Origin: Terriglobia bacterium
Lineage (GTDB): Bacteria; Acidobacteriota; Terriglobia; UBA7540
Assembly: GCA_030040995.1 (NCBI GenBank)
Contig: JASHOS010000064.1
Location: 1 to 53,709, forward strand
Reading direction: 5' to 3'
DNA length: 53,709 nt
In this document: positions 9,738 to 17,062 of the stretch, one piece after another
How the letters are laid out: each line of letters opens with the position of its first letter
Numbering within the stretch: position 1 is the first letter of the stretch
Notes under the pieces: generated by a model
Told to the model about the DNA's origin: nothing
The model's input: only the letters and a program-made list of their open reading frames with translations
Database searches by the model: none
Position numbers and translations under genes: made by a program

Positions 9738-9905
9738 AGGGCCGTCCGCATCGTAGCGCCGGCCTTTAGGCCGGCATGCCCGCCTAAGTTGTAATGACTT
9801 CCTCACTCCTGGGGCCATCTGCTTCGTAGCGCTGGCCTTTAGGCCGGCATGCCCGCCTAAGTTGTAATGACTTCCTGACTCACGGGGCCGTCTGCATCCC
9901 CTTCA
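9718..9905. repeat. 73-bp tandem repeat, about 2.5 copies, covering the 5' end of glcF
   Basis: The string GTAATGACTTCCT recurs at 9718, 9791 and 9864, an exact 73-bp period. Units 1 and 2 both carry the palindrome GGCCTTTAGGCC in a GTAGCGCC/GCTGG...GGCATGCC context, and the third unit is cut off after about 40 bases. Unit 1 includes the first codons of glcF (ATG at 9737 minus), so the duplicated sequence includes a copy of the gene's start region. 73 is not a multiple of 3. Confidence 0.9.
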
Positions 9906-10129
9906 AGTCTAGCCACAGCCTGAAACCTTTTCCAGCCGGCAACGGCGAAAACACTTCATGCCCATCGGGGCTTAATCCTTGCATAACACCGGCCGAACAT
10001 GTCATGGCCCACCAGCCATGCGCCCGTACCCCTACTCCGGATCCACCCATCAGGCAGGCAGCGTAGGGGGTAGGGCCTTGCCCTACCCGGTTGACTTTCG
10101 CGGCTGCAATCAAGGAAACGGAAAGCCGC

Positions 10130-10215
10130 ATAGCGGGTCAGTGTAATGTAGAGGAGGCTTAATGCCGCCATCTGGCGACGTAAACTCGCCCTACAAGTCC
10201 AAACTGACCCACTAC
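10130..10215. repeat. MITE-like element, GGGTCAGT-type termini, copy 1 (degraded)
   Basis: The outer ends GCGGGTCAGTGT and CAAACTGACCCACTAC are imperfect inverted repeats. Inside are the arms AGGAGGCTTAATGCCGCC and GGCGACGTAAACTCGCC. The same design appears in better condition at 27325-27411 and 43098-43184. Confidence 0.75.
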
Positions 10216-10280
10216 CGACAGTCGTCCCCCTACATCACCTTCGGTTATTGACGGATTCGGAGGCGAAACACGTCATGGCC

Positions 10281-10308
10281 GTCATGTCGCTTCGCGACAC
10301 TCGCGAAG
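10281..10308. repeat. Short hairpin repeat (TCGCTTCGCGACACTCGCGAAG)
   Basis: GTCATGTCGCTTCGCGAC followed by ACTCGCGAAG folds into a stable hairpin. The same string, in reverse complement, occurs at 40060-40088 and 41356-41383, always between genes. Confidence 0.65.
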
Positions 10309-10408
10309 CACGAAAAGAACCTAGCCGGCTCGATCGAGGCCAGGATCCGATTGATATGCTCCACCAATTGCTCGTTGCAGTTATCAACGACGTAGTGAGT
10401 GGGCATCC

Positions 10409-10876
10409 TTACGAAGGCCCTCCCTTGCCGGTGGCCAGAAAACGGCTCAACTCCTCGTCGAAGAGTTTGAGTGTCTCCTCAAGGCCCAACACGAGCGAGC
10501 TCATTCTGTCCCAGCGCAAGGTGAAAACGTAGGCGTGACGGAAGAAGTGGCGAAAATCCAGGTAGGAATCCAGGCGTTCAACCAAACCTTTGGAAAGGAC
10601 AACGGAGCGCGCCTTCCCGGGCTCGCTCATAGAGTCCAGCAGTTGCCGGTGCCAAAACTCGCGGCGGGGCGATTGCCCGTCAAGCTCTTCGGCGATGCGC
10701 TTAAAGATGTTCTCAACGCCGTTATAGAACGAATGAAGCATGGCGGCGAGGGCTGAAAGCTCGTATTCGCCCGGCGGGCTGGCCGTGCATCTTTCGATCA
10801 GCGGCCGATGACTCTTGGGCAGCCGGTGAAGCTGCTCCCGCTCCACGCCTACCTGCTCCACGAGGCTAGCCCACAC
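10409..10876 (-). CDS. hepT: HepT-like HEPN ribonuclease toxin
   Basis: A 155-residue all-helical protein with the HEPN catalytic signature R-x4-H-x-Y (RHFFRHAY) near its C-terminus, the motif of HepT toxins. In the studied HepT/MntA pairs this RNase is silenced when MntA attaches AMP groups to the motif tyrosine; this is family knowledge, not shown here. It begins with GTG and overlaps the end of the upstream nucleotidyltransferase gene by 11 bp, so the two are translationally coupled. It is slightly longer than many HepT proteins (about 110-145 residues). Confidence 0.85.
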   Translation of the reverse strand: MWASLVEQVGVEREQLHRLPKSHRPLIERCTASPPGEYELSALAAMLHSFYNGVENIFKRIAEELDGQSPRREFWHRQLLDSMSEPGKARSVVLSKGLVERLDSYLDFRHFFRHAYVFTLRWDRMSSLVLGLEETLKLFDEELSRFLATGKGGPS

Positions 10877-11147
10877 GCACCAGTTCCCCTTTGCTCTTCA
10901 GGTAGCGGGTGAATGGATTGTCCTCATCCAGATCGATGAGATCAACGGGACGGCCCAAGGCACGACTCGCTCTCCCCATAGCCCGAAAGAAGACTTCCGG
11001 CGGCAGGCCCGAAACAGCCATATCGATATCCGAGTTTTCACGGAGGGTGCCGCGGACTGCCGAACCAAAAACGTAGACCTCTTTGGCTCCGAGTCCTTTC
11101 AGTGCAGAGGCAGCCTCGCCAGCCAACCCTTTCAGTTCGTCGGTCAT
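10866..11147 (-). CDS. mntA: MntA-type minimal nucleotidyltransferase antitoxin
   Basis: A 93-residue MNT-fold protein. The active-site pattern G-S-x10-D-x-D is visible as GSAVRGTLRENSDIDMAV, and a third acidic residue lies in the VDLIDLDE strand. MntA neutralises HepT by modifying it. The frame extends 67 codons further upstream, but those codons are not MNT-like, and an AGGAAGGG site lies just before the ATG at 11147. It forms an operon with hepT (10409-10876). Confidence 0.88.
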   Translation of the reverse strand: MTDELKGLAGEAASALKGLGAKEVYVFGSAVRGTLRENSDIDMAVSGLPPEVFFRAMGRASRALGRPVDLIDLDEDNPFTRYLKSKGELVRVG

Positions 11148-11417
11148 ATGTCCCTTCCTGGTAGCAGTATCGCAGATTGGGCTTGTGAAAGTCCGTGTCG
11201 GGTTAAACGTGATAATCTTTCCCTGGCTTCGCGTGCCTGCCGATATTAGCGCGTCTCGTTCGATTGCCCCTGCACGCGATCGTGTTCGCGCGATTGAACC
11301 CCAATTGGAACCGGCTCTGTTAATGACTCCCAACCGAGGTTCATCCAATTTAGGGCAACAATATCGTTGGCTGACCAGGGTCGTGTGAGTCGGGTTTTGA
11401 CGGCTGGCTCATTCGTT

Positions 11418-11570
11418 TTACGCCTTCCGTTTTGGTTTTGCCCACTTGCGCTTGGCTTTGATCGCGGACTTGGGAACTCTCACGAGTTTCGCCAAGCCCG
11501 ATTTGAACCTAGCCATTGCCGCATCGGGGTTTTCTATCTCGAATTCTTCGGCCTTGATTCTTTTTGTCAT
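11418..11570 (-). CDS. Small basic protein, IS passenger ORF
   Basis: A 50-residue protein that starts with ATG at 11570 and ends in TAA at 11418. It has an acidic first third (KAEEFEIENPDAAM), then a predicted helix with LVRVPKSAIKAK, and a strongly basic tail of Lys/Arg/Trp residues. It lies on the transposase strand, between the transposase end and the presumed IS end, so it travels with the element. Small proteins with a VPKSxI-plus-basic-tail layout are often seen beside such transposases (from memory). Function unknown; nucleic-acid binding is only a guess from charge. Confidence 0.6.
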   Translation of the reverse strand: MTKRIKAEEFEIENPDAAMARFKSGLAKLVRVPKSAIKAKRKWAKPKRKA

Positions 11571-11573
11571 CAT

Positions 11574-12573
11574 TCAGTTAAGAGTCGTTTTCCACGCTGC
11601 GACTTCCTGAGAAAACTCCTGCCTTTGCTTCTCCATTGCCGCCTTGCCGGTGAGTTCGTCGTACATGAGTCTCTTGCCGACGATCTGCGACAAAGCAAGC
11701 TGAAACCGTCCTGCGTCGTCAAGTCCTCTCGTTGTAGCGGAAGATCTGTTCGTCAAGATAGCGGTGGAGGTGGTACGGCTCTACCGATATGTAGGTACCG
11801 TGGATACCCCGTTTCAGCAGGCTCCAGAAGTTCTCAAGGGTATTGGTGTGGACTCGTCCATCCACATAGGCTACGGCGTGATCTACCACTTGATGCGCAT
11901 AACGTCCAGCCAGTCCATCGTAGGAGCAAAGATCATCACTCTAAAGTGCGGCCCCTGCTTGGACGTTCTTATCAACTTCGGCTTGAAGAGTACTTTTCTT
12001 GCGGTCTGGCACCACCACGGTTCGCACTTCGCCACCGCGTTTCACGATTCCCATGACTGCTGTTTTGTCTGCGCCGCCAGTCCCGGTAATTCGCCGCTCT
12101 CTTTGCCTAACGTGCATGTTCCTAGCTTCGCCGCCGATGAAGGTTTCGTCTACTTCGACCTCTCCGTCCAACTTCAAGAACGAACCCGCTTGGAGAGCCT
12201 TGCGTACACGGTGAAGCATAAACCACGCCGACTTCTGAGTTACCCCGAGTGCCCGACCAAGTTCGTACGAACTGATGCCGTTCTTGCAATTCGTCAGCAG
12301 CCAAACGGTCGGAAGCCACTTGTCCAGACCGAGCGGGGAATCCTCAAATATCGTCCCGACCTTGAGTGAGAACTTCGGGCGTGGGTGCTTGCCGTAGCAC
12401 TTCCAGAGACGAGCATTCGCCAAATAGGTCACATGCTCAGAGCCGCACGTCGGGCAGCGCACGATTCCGTCTGGCCAGCGGGCTTCGATCATCGTCGCCT
12501 TGCAGTGCTCGAAATCCGCGAAGAATTTCACCGCTTCCAGCAGCGTTTTCGGGGTATCATTATTCTCTCTCAT
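11574..12573 (-). pseudogene. IS1595-family (ISXO2-like) transposase, broken by a stop codon and a frameshift
   Basis: The N-terminal part (12573-11944) has the zinc-ribbon CPTCGSEHVTY with a partner cysteine in LWKCYGKHPRPKF, then the DDE domain beginning at VEVDETFIGGEARN. An in-frame TAG (11941-11943) follows NVQAGAAL. The same frame then goes on with the second Asp block (CSYDGLAGRYAHQVVDH) and HTNTLENFWSLLKRG, the third catalytic region. Near 11734 a frameshift is needed to reach the last segment, LDDAGRFQLALSQIVGKRLMYDELTGK. All three catalytic blocks are preserved, so decay is recent. Confidence 0.88.
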
Positions 12574-12639
12574 GGTCAGTATAGTACCTCAACATATGTG
12601 GTCAGTCAAGGACTTTATTTGCTGAATTATGTGAGAGTT

Positions 12640-13449
12640 ATGGACAATGAATCCAAACGCCTGATGCGAAAGATTTTGGCTGATCTTGATGCTATCCACC
12701 AAGCGCTTCTCGGCATAAACGATCAATGCCGCTCCGCCAAGAACCAACAAGAACCACCACGCGCTACCGAGGTTTCCCTTGTACCACCCGCAAGCGACTA
12801 CTACGCCTCCGAACAGCAGGAGCGCCCAATCAAGAACAAGAGGGAGCGCAACCGCTTGATACTTGAGGTGTGCACTTTGATTGCCGCAATCATTGCGGCT
12901 GGTTTCACAGGACTTACCGTATGGGAGTTCCACAAGCAGACCCCTAAGATCGCCGAAAGTGCCGATGCCGCCGTCTCCGCCAATCGGGCGTGGATTGTTC
13001 CCGATCCTCCACCAACAAAGAGAGACAATATCGCAGAATCTACCCTCGAATGGCACAACGTTGGAAAGAGTCCTGCTGTTGCAGTGTTTAGCGTGCCAGA
13101 GTATTTTATCGGAGAATTCCCGCGCCAACTCAAAACGTGCGCCGAGTTGAGGCAAGAACTCAACAAGCATCCGTTGAGCACTTGGCAGTATCAGGGCTTT
13201 GTGCCAGCCGGGGGAAGATATGAAACCGGCCTCTCGAACACTCTCGGCACCCCTACCTGGATAGGACAGCAACCGATATCGATCCACGGCTGCGTTTGGT
13301 ATACAGATGTTCTGACGAACACCGAGAGAACGACTGAATTCTTCTTGGTAGCGTTTCAACTGAGACTGGTCGCATTCCCTAAGCCCATCGCAGGAGAGCA
13401 CAGAATTTCGCTCTTTTACCTTGCGGAGAGACCTTTCATTTTTAAATGA
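12640..13449 (+). CDS. Single-pass membrane protein of unknown function
   Basis: A 269-residue protein with three parts: an N-terminal helical stretch (about 1-25, MDNESKRLMRKILADL), a charged linker ending in ERPIKNKRERNR (about 60-70), one transmembrane helix (about 72-97, LILEVCTLIAAIIAAGFTGL), and an outer/periplasmic beta-rich domain. The frame is open upstream into the IS, but ATG 12640 gives a natural start. The layout 'linker with ERPIKNKRER, then one TM, then a ~170-residue domain' is one I associate with many unnamed soil-bacterial proteins, without known function. It begins just outside the IS end. Confidence 0.65.
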   Translation: MDNESKRLMRKILADLDAIHQALLGINDQCRSAKNQQEPPRATEVSLVPPASDYYASEQQERPIKNKRERNRLILEVCTLIAAIIAAGFTGLTVWEFHKQTPKIAESADAAVSANRAWIVPDPPPTKRDNIAESTLEWHNVGKSPAVAVFSVPEYFIGEFPRQLKTCAELRQELNKHPLSTWQYQGFVPAGGRYETGLSNTLGTPTWIGQQPISIHGCVWYTDVLTNTERTTEFFLVAFQLRLVAFPKPIAGEHRISLFYLAERPFIFK

Positions 13450-13520
13450 AGGCAGCAAAACATAGACAGGAATCCAGATGACCGACCAACACAGGGCCAT
13501 GGTCAGCCACGTATATTGTT

Positions 13521-13683
13521 GCCCTTTCGAAGTCGACTACGGCCGCTCAGCGTACCGCCCGTCGCGCCAATGGCCGCAAATCTCGCGGCCCCAAGACCTT
13601 AGGCGGCAAAAAAATAGTGTCTCTGAATGCCATCAAGGACGGCGCCACGGCGCGCCCCGCCACCCGCCCTTTGTGGCAGACCA
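13521..13683 (+). pseudogene. Truncated copy of the 5' end of the gene at 14264
   Basis: About 55 codons closely match the start of the 14264-15532 gene: LSKS, then RANGRKSRGPK, KKIVSLNA, GATA and PATRPLWQT are shared. The match begins just after the position of the other gene's start codon and stops abruptly at the TGGCAGACCA string, after which the sequence is unrelated. There is no start codon in register. It is therefore a partial gene duplicate about 0.7 kb upstream of the complete one. Confidence 0.8.
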
Positions 13684-14263
13684 GCCTGCCACTGTCGTCA
13701 ACATTGCTTGCAGCTCACGTTAATCGGTCTCACTTAGTCCTGCTTTTCACAAGTACGCTAACGTATCCGACTGACCTCTTCCATCGTTGGCGTCGAGCCC
13801 CGCAGCAGTCGCTTTCACCAGCCAGGGCGCGTCGGATGAAGGGGGAAATACGTTGCCGAATTTATGAAACGACCGACTTAGCATGTCGGTATCCCTGACC
13901 AGATAGAGCCGTTCAGCAGGTTGTGCGGCGAGATAGGTCAACTCGGGGGCAAAGCCGCCCAGAGCAAAACAAATGTAACCGGAGTAAGTTGTCACGTTAT
14001 ACCATGTCAAGTCATACCAAGAAAATACGATCTTCGCGGTGCTCTGCGGTGTTCAATAGGCCACTTCTGCCGAGAGGTCGCGGCGTTTCACTTGACAATG
14101 TCGCCGTCTTTGTTTACTATTAAGGCACTCCCTCACAAACTAATTTATCTGACTAACTCGGAGCTTCGTTCTCGATAACCTGTATCGCCGGCCTTTAGGC
14201 AGGCATCTTCCTGGCTGAATGCCGGCGAAACAGACGCGAGCTCAATCAACCCAGAGGTTCGTC
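13684..14263. other. Intergenic region between the truncated copy and the full gene
   Basis: No supported gene. A minus-strand frame (13747-14010) has no ribosome-binding site and no recognised similarity. A half-copy of the GCCGGCCTTTAGGC hairpin repeat lies at 14182-14210. An AGAGG site at 14253-14257 serves the next gene. Confidence 0.4.
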
Positions 14264-15532
14264 ATGTCGCTTTCGAAATCGAGGACGGCCACTCAGCGTG
14301 CCGCCAGCCGCGCCAACGGCCGCAAATCCCGCGGCCCTAAGAGCGTAGCCGGCAAGAAAATAGTGTCTCTGAATGCCTTGAAGGCTGGCGCCACGGCGCA
14401 ACCCGCCACCCGTCCTTTGTGGCAGACCATGGTGGAGTTGGGAGAGGACCCGGCGCGCTACCGCTCATTGCTCCGGGACGCCCTGAATTCTTACTCGCCT
14501 GAGAGCCCCCTCGAGCTGCAATTGTGCGAAGACATCACGCGGCTCAGGCTGAAACTGGAGCGTACCCTGCAGGCACAGGAGGCTCGGCTGGTCCGCACCT
14601 ACCAGAAGCTCGAGATCTCGCGGGAAAAGCGCCTGCGCGAAATGGAGGGGAGCTCGAGCTACGACGCCTTACAGGCTGAAGTGCTCGAAGTCGGCCTGCG
14701 GCGCGCTCCCGATTCCCCGGCCAAGTTCTCTGAGACCACGGCATGCCTCGATCGCCTGCTGGCGCGCGTGGAAAACCTCGATTTTTCCGATGAGACGGAG
14801 ATCAACGCCCTTTACGGGAAGCAGCCTACCTTCCGCGGCGCGGGCATCACGAACGCCTGCCGCGCGCTGGCCGAGGACCCGGAGGACCGCGAATTGGCCG
14901 CCAGCCTGCGCCTGATGATCCTCGAAGAGATGCGCGACGTCGCCGCCGAAGGCAAGCTGTATTACCGGGAACACGTGGAAATCTCCCGCGCCATGCGCCG
15001 GGAGTGCTTGGCGCCCGCTGCCGATCGTGAATACCTCCAGCTCCACCGGCACGAAGCCTCGCTCGACCGTCAGCTCGAACGCAAGATCAAGCTACTGTTC
15101 AGTGTGCAGTCCGCCGCGCGCCGCAAGGCCCGTAGCGCTCGTCCGCAGATCACAGCCGTGGCCGTCGAGCCGCTTGGATGGCTGGTCGTGACCGCGCAAG
15201 TAACCACGAAGACCGGCGCGAGCGCGCGAAAAACCGCGGGCTTGAGCCTGCCGCCGGCAGATATGCCCGCCGCTCGGGCCATTGCACTGCGGCAGAAGAT
15301 TGAAGCGCCCCGCAGCTCCGGTCCCAGCGACCGGGAAGCCCACGAAGACATGGTCAGACGGATTCGCGAAGTTTACGGCCTCGAGAACCCCGAGCCTGAC
15401 CCGGTGGCCCAGAACCCTGCTGACGACGCCTCGAAATCCGAGAAGCCCCCGCAATATTCCACGAGCTTCCCGCAAGAAGACGGTCCGCGTGAGGCCGTGA
15501 AAGCGGCCCAGAAGCAAGCGCCTCCCCGGTGA
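14264..15532 (+). CDS. Protein of unknown function with an N-terminal RANGRKSRGP...NAL motif
   Basis: A 422-residue, highly charged, mainly helical protein. The N-terminus (about residues 10-45) carries the pattern A-N-G-x-K-S-x-G-P-x-S-x-x-G-K-x-x-S-x-N-A-L, found at the head of a large, multi-copy family of unnamed proteins (recalled as ANAxxSTGPRTxxGKxxSxxNAxxHG). The middle is rich in Glu/Arg/Leu and likely coiled coil, and the C-terminal ~70 residues are Pro/Asp-rich and disordered. ATG 14264 is chosen over 14219 because AGAGG lies 6 bases upstream and because the truncated copy at 13521 begins at the equivalent point. Function unknown. Confidence 0.75.
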   Translation: MSLSKSRTATQRAASRANGRKSRGPKSVAGKKIVSLNALKAGATAQPATRPLWQTMVELGEDPARYRSLLRDALNSYSPESPLELQLCEDITRLRLKLERTLQAQEARLVRTYQKLEISREKRLREMEGSSSYDALQAEVLEVGLRRAPDSPAKFSETTACLDRLLARVENLDFSDETEINALYGKQPTFRGAGITNACRALAEDPEDRELAASLRLMILEEMRDVAAEGKLYYREHVEISRAMRRECLAPAADREYLQLHRHEASLDRQLERKIKLLFSVQSAARRKARSARPQITAVAVEPLGWLVVTAQVTTKTGASARKTAGLSLPPADMPAARAIALRQKIEAPRSSGPSDREAHEDMVRRIREVYGLENPEPDPVAQNPADDASKSEKPPQYSTSFPQEDGPREAVKAAQKQAPPR

Positions 15533-15744
15533 GACAAGCATCAAAAATAAGGGATTGTTTTTTGCCAATAAACCTGAGCAACTCTATGAAAACACATGAG
15601 ATTAGAATTTGCTAAGGCAAAACAAACCTGAGGCGCACATCAAGCATTCATTCCCTCGCCGTAGGCCAACCGATCGTGCGGCGCTCCTGCTCGTACTCTG
15701 AGGTAGAATCAGGATTGTGGTACGCGTTTGTTGCGAAGCTGCCG

Positions 15745-16419
15745 ATGCGCAATAGGAACAGTCCAACGAGCACGAAGTTTTCCGAACGCGTAACCGGTGA
15801 TGGGCCACCAGAGGATGCCCTGGGACCGGGCGCAATAATACTGCGCGGTTTCGCCGCATCTGAAGAAACGGAATTGCTTTCCGCCTTGCAGCACGTGGCG
15901 GCGCGGGCGCCGTTTCGCCATATGGTTACGCCGGGCGGTTTTCGCATGTCTGTGGCAATGACCAACTGCGGCTCGCTTGGCTGGGTGACGGACAGAACCG
16001 GCTACCGTTACGCCGCCGCCGACCCGGAGAGCGGTTTGCCGTGGCCGCCGATGCCGGAATCGTTTCTAAGGCTTGCAACGGGTGCGGCAGCGCGAGGCGG
16101 ATTCAATGGGTATGTTCCCGATGTCTGCCTCGTCAATCGCTACGAGCCCGGCGCCAAGCTGTCCCTGCACCAGGACAAAGACGAGCAAGACTTCACTCAG
16201 CCTATCGTCTCCGTATCGCTCGGCATTCCCGCCGTTTTTTTGTTCGGTGGATTGAGCAGAGCGGACAATACTCAACGCATCCGGCTGGAACATGGTGACG
16301 TGATTGTGTGGGGCGGACCCGCGCGACTTCGTTATCATGGAATCCTGCCGCTCAAGGAAGGGCATCACCCGTTGATGGGCAGGCGCCGTATCAACCTGAC
16401 TTTCCGGAAGGCAGCATAA
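15745..16419 (+). CDS. alkB: AlkB-type Fe(II)/2-oxoglutarate-dependent DNA repair dioxygenase
   Basis: AlkB oxidatively removes methyl groups from 1-methyladenine and 3-methylcytosine. The 224-residue protein shows the nucleotide lid region (FRHMVTPGGFRMSVAMTNCG), the WPPMPESF helix, NRYEPGAKLSLHQDKDE with the H-x-D iron ligands, the second histidine in RYHGI, and the RRRINLTFR 2-oxoglutarate arginine pair. Length matches the E. coli protein. The frame opens at 15676, but the internal ATG at 15745 gives the family length. It is a lone gene, with no ada nearby. Confidence 0.95.
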   Translation: MRNRNSPTSTKFSERVTGDGPPEDALGPGAIILRGFAASEETELLSALQHVAARAPFRHMVTPGGFRMSVAMTNCGSLGWVTDRTGYRYAAADPESGLPWPPMPESFLRLATGAAARGGFNGYVPDVCLVNRYEPGAKLSLHQDKDEQDFTQPIVSVSLGIPAVFLFGGLSRADNTQRIRLEHGDVIVWGGPARLRYHGILPLKEGHHPLMGRRRINLTFRKAA

Positions 16420-16427
16420 TTCAGAGT

Positions 16428-16524
16428 AATCCCTCAGTTTCGGGCTGGGAGGTAGCGGCGGGTTTGCCCCGCCACCCAAAATGGCGGCATAAAGCCGCCT
16501 CTACGCGCCCGAAACTGCGGGATT
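16428..16524. repeat. MITE-like element with AATCCCTCAGTTTCGGGC termini
   Basis: 18-bp terminal inverted repeats at 16428-16445 and 16507-16524 match at 17 of 18 positions. Inside are the arms GGCGGGTTTGCCCCGCC and GGCGGCATAAAGCCGCC, flanked by GTAGC and CTAC. The inner core resembles that of the 87-bp elements but the outer ends are different. It starts 9 bp after the alkB stop codon. Confidence 0.85.
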
Positions 16525-16588
16525 GCTGTTCAGCGAAGCGCCAGCTTGCGAATGTTTTGAGAACTTCCTTGCTATAGGACAATGACCC

Positions 16589-17062
16589 GTGGATAGAGAC
16601 CAACTTCTCAAACGGCTCAATAAAGCGTGGGCAGCGTTCAAAGAATCTTACGCCGGTTTGCCGGACTCACGCCTGATGGAGCCCGGCGTCACGGGAGCCT
16701 GGTCAGTGAGAGACATCCTCGCGCATGTGAGCACGTGGGAGGAGGAGGCCCTGAAGCATTTGCCGCTCATCCTCACGGGTGGTAAGCCGCCACAGTACTC
16801 GGTGACGTACGGCGGCATCGACGCGTTCAATGCCCGCATGACCGAGCAGAAAGAAAGTCTGTCGCTCTCCGAAGTGCTGAAACAACTGGACGAGACGCAT
16901 GGCCGGCTCGTCAGCTATATCGAGAGCGCTCCCCAAGATCAATTTATCCGCGAAACTCGCTTCCGTCATCGCCTGCGCCTTGATACCTACAGCCATTATC
17001 CGAAACACACCGAGGCCATACGAAAATGGAGAATGCAGCCGCCAGCCGCAAAAGAGGAGTAA
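16589..17062 (+). CDS. DinB-like / DfsB-like four-helix protein
   Basis: A 157-residue protein with the DinB-superfamily pattern: an N-terminal helix, GVTGAWSVRDILAHVSTWEEEALKHL (helix 2 with the metal-binding His), and the late HYPKHTEAIRKW helix that supplies a second metal-site His. Members are metal-dependent thiol-transferases or damage-induced proteins of unclear role; the specific activity is unknown. Its start is a GTG with a weak upstream site. The next gene starts inside its last 37 bases. Confidence 0.75.
   Translation: MDRDQLLKRLNKAWAAFKESYAGLPDSRLMEPGVTGAWSVRDILAHVSTWEEEALKHLPLILTGGKPPQYSVTYGGIDAFNARMTEQKESLSLSEVLKQLDETHGRLVSYIESAPQDQFIRETRFRHRLRLDTYSHYPKHTEAIRKWRMQPPAAKEE

Larger units (their letters stand above)
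9738..10408. other. Repeat-filled intergenic region upstream of glcF
   Basis: Besides the tandem repeat this holds a hairpin at 10063-10088 (GTAGGGGGTAGGGC with its complement), an 87-bp-type MITE at 10130-10215 and a TCGCGAAG hairpin at 10281-10308. No reading frame in it looks protein-like. A promoter for glcF would have to lie within or just before the tandem repeat, but none could be assigned. Confidence 0.5.
11369..12607 (-). mobile_element. Decayed IS1595-family (ISXO2-like) insertion sequence
   Basis: The unit comprises a broken transposase (11574-12573) and a small ORF after it (11418-11570). Possible terminal inverted repeats are TTGGCTGACCA (about 11367-11377) and, on the other strand, TTGACTGACCA (about 12599-12609), a 10/11 match. 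They are short and the boundaries are therefore approximate. Length of about 1.24 kb fits an IS1595 element. Target duplications could not be assigned. Confidence 0.65.

Noticed and set aside
9718-9905. CRISPR-like array
   Set aside because: The 73-bp units are directly adjacent with no unique spacers, and they include a gene start and a palindrome.
13747-14010. Minus-strand frame in the region between the truncated copy and the full gene
   Set aside because: No ribosome-binding site, no recognised similarity, and a composition unlike neighbouring genes. It could be a gene remnant but is not supported.
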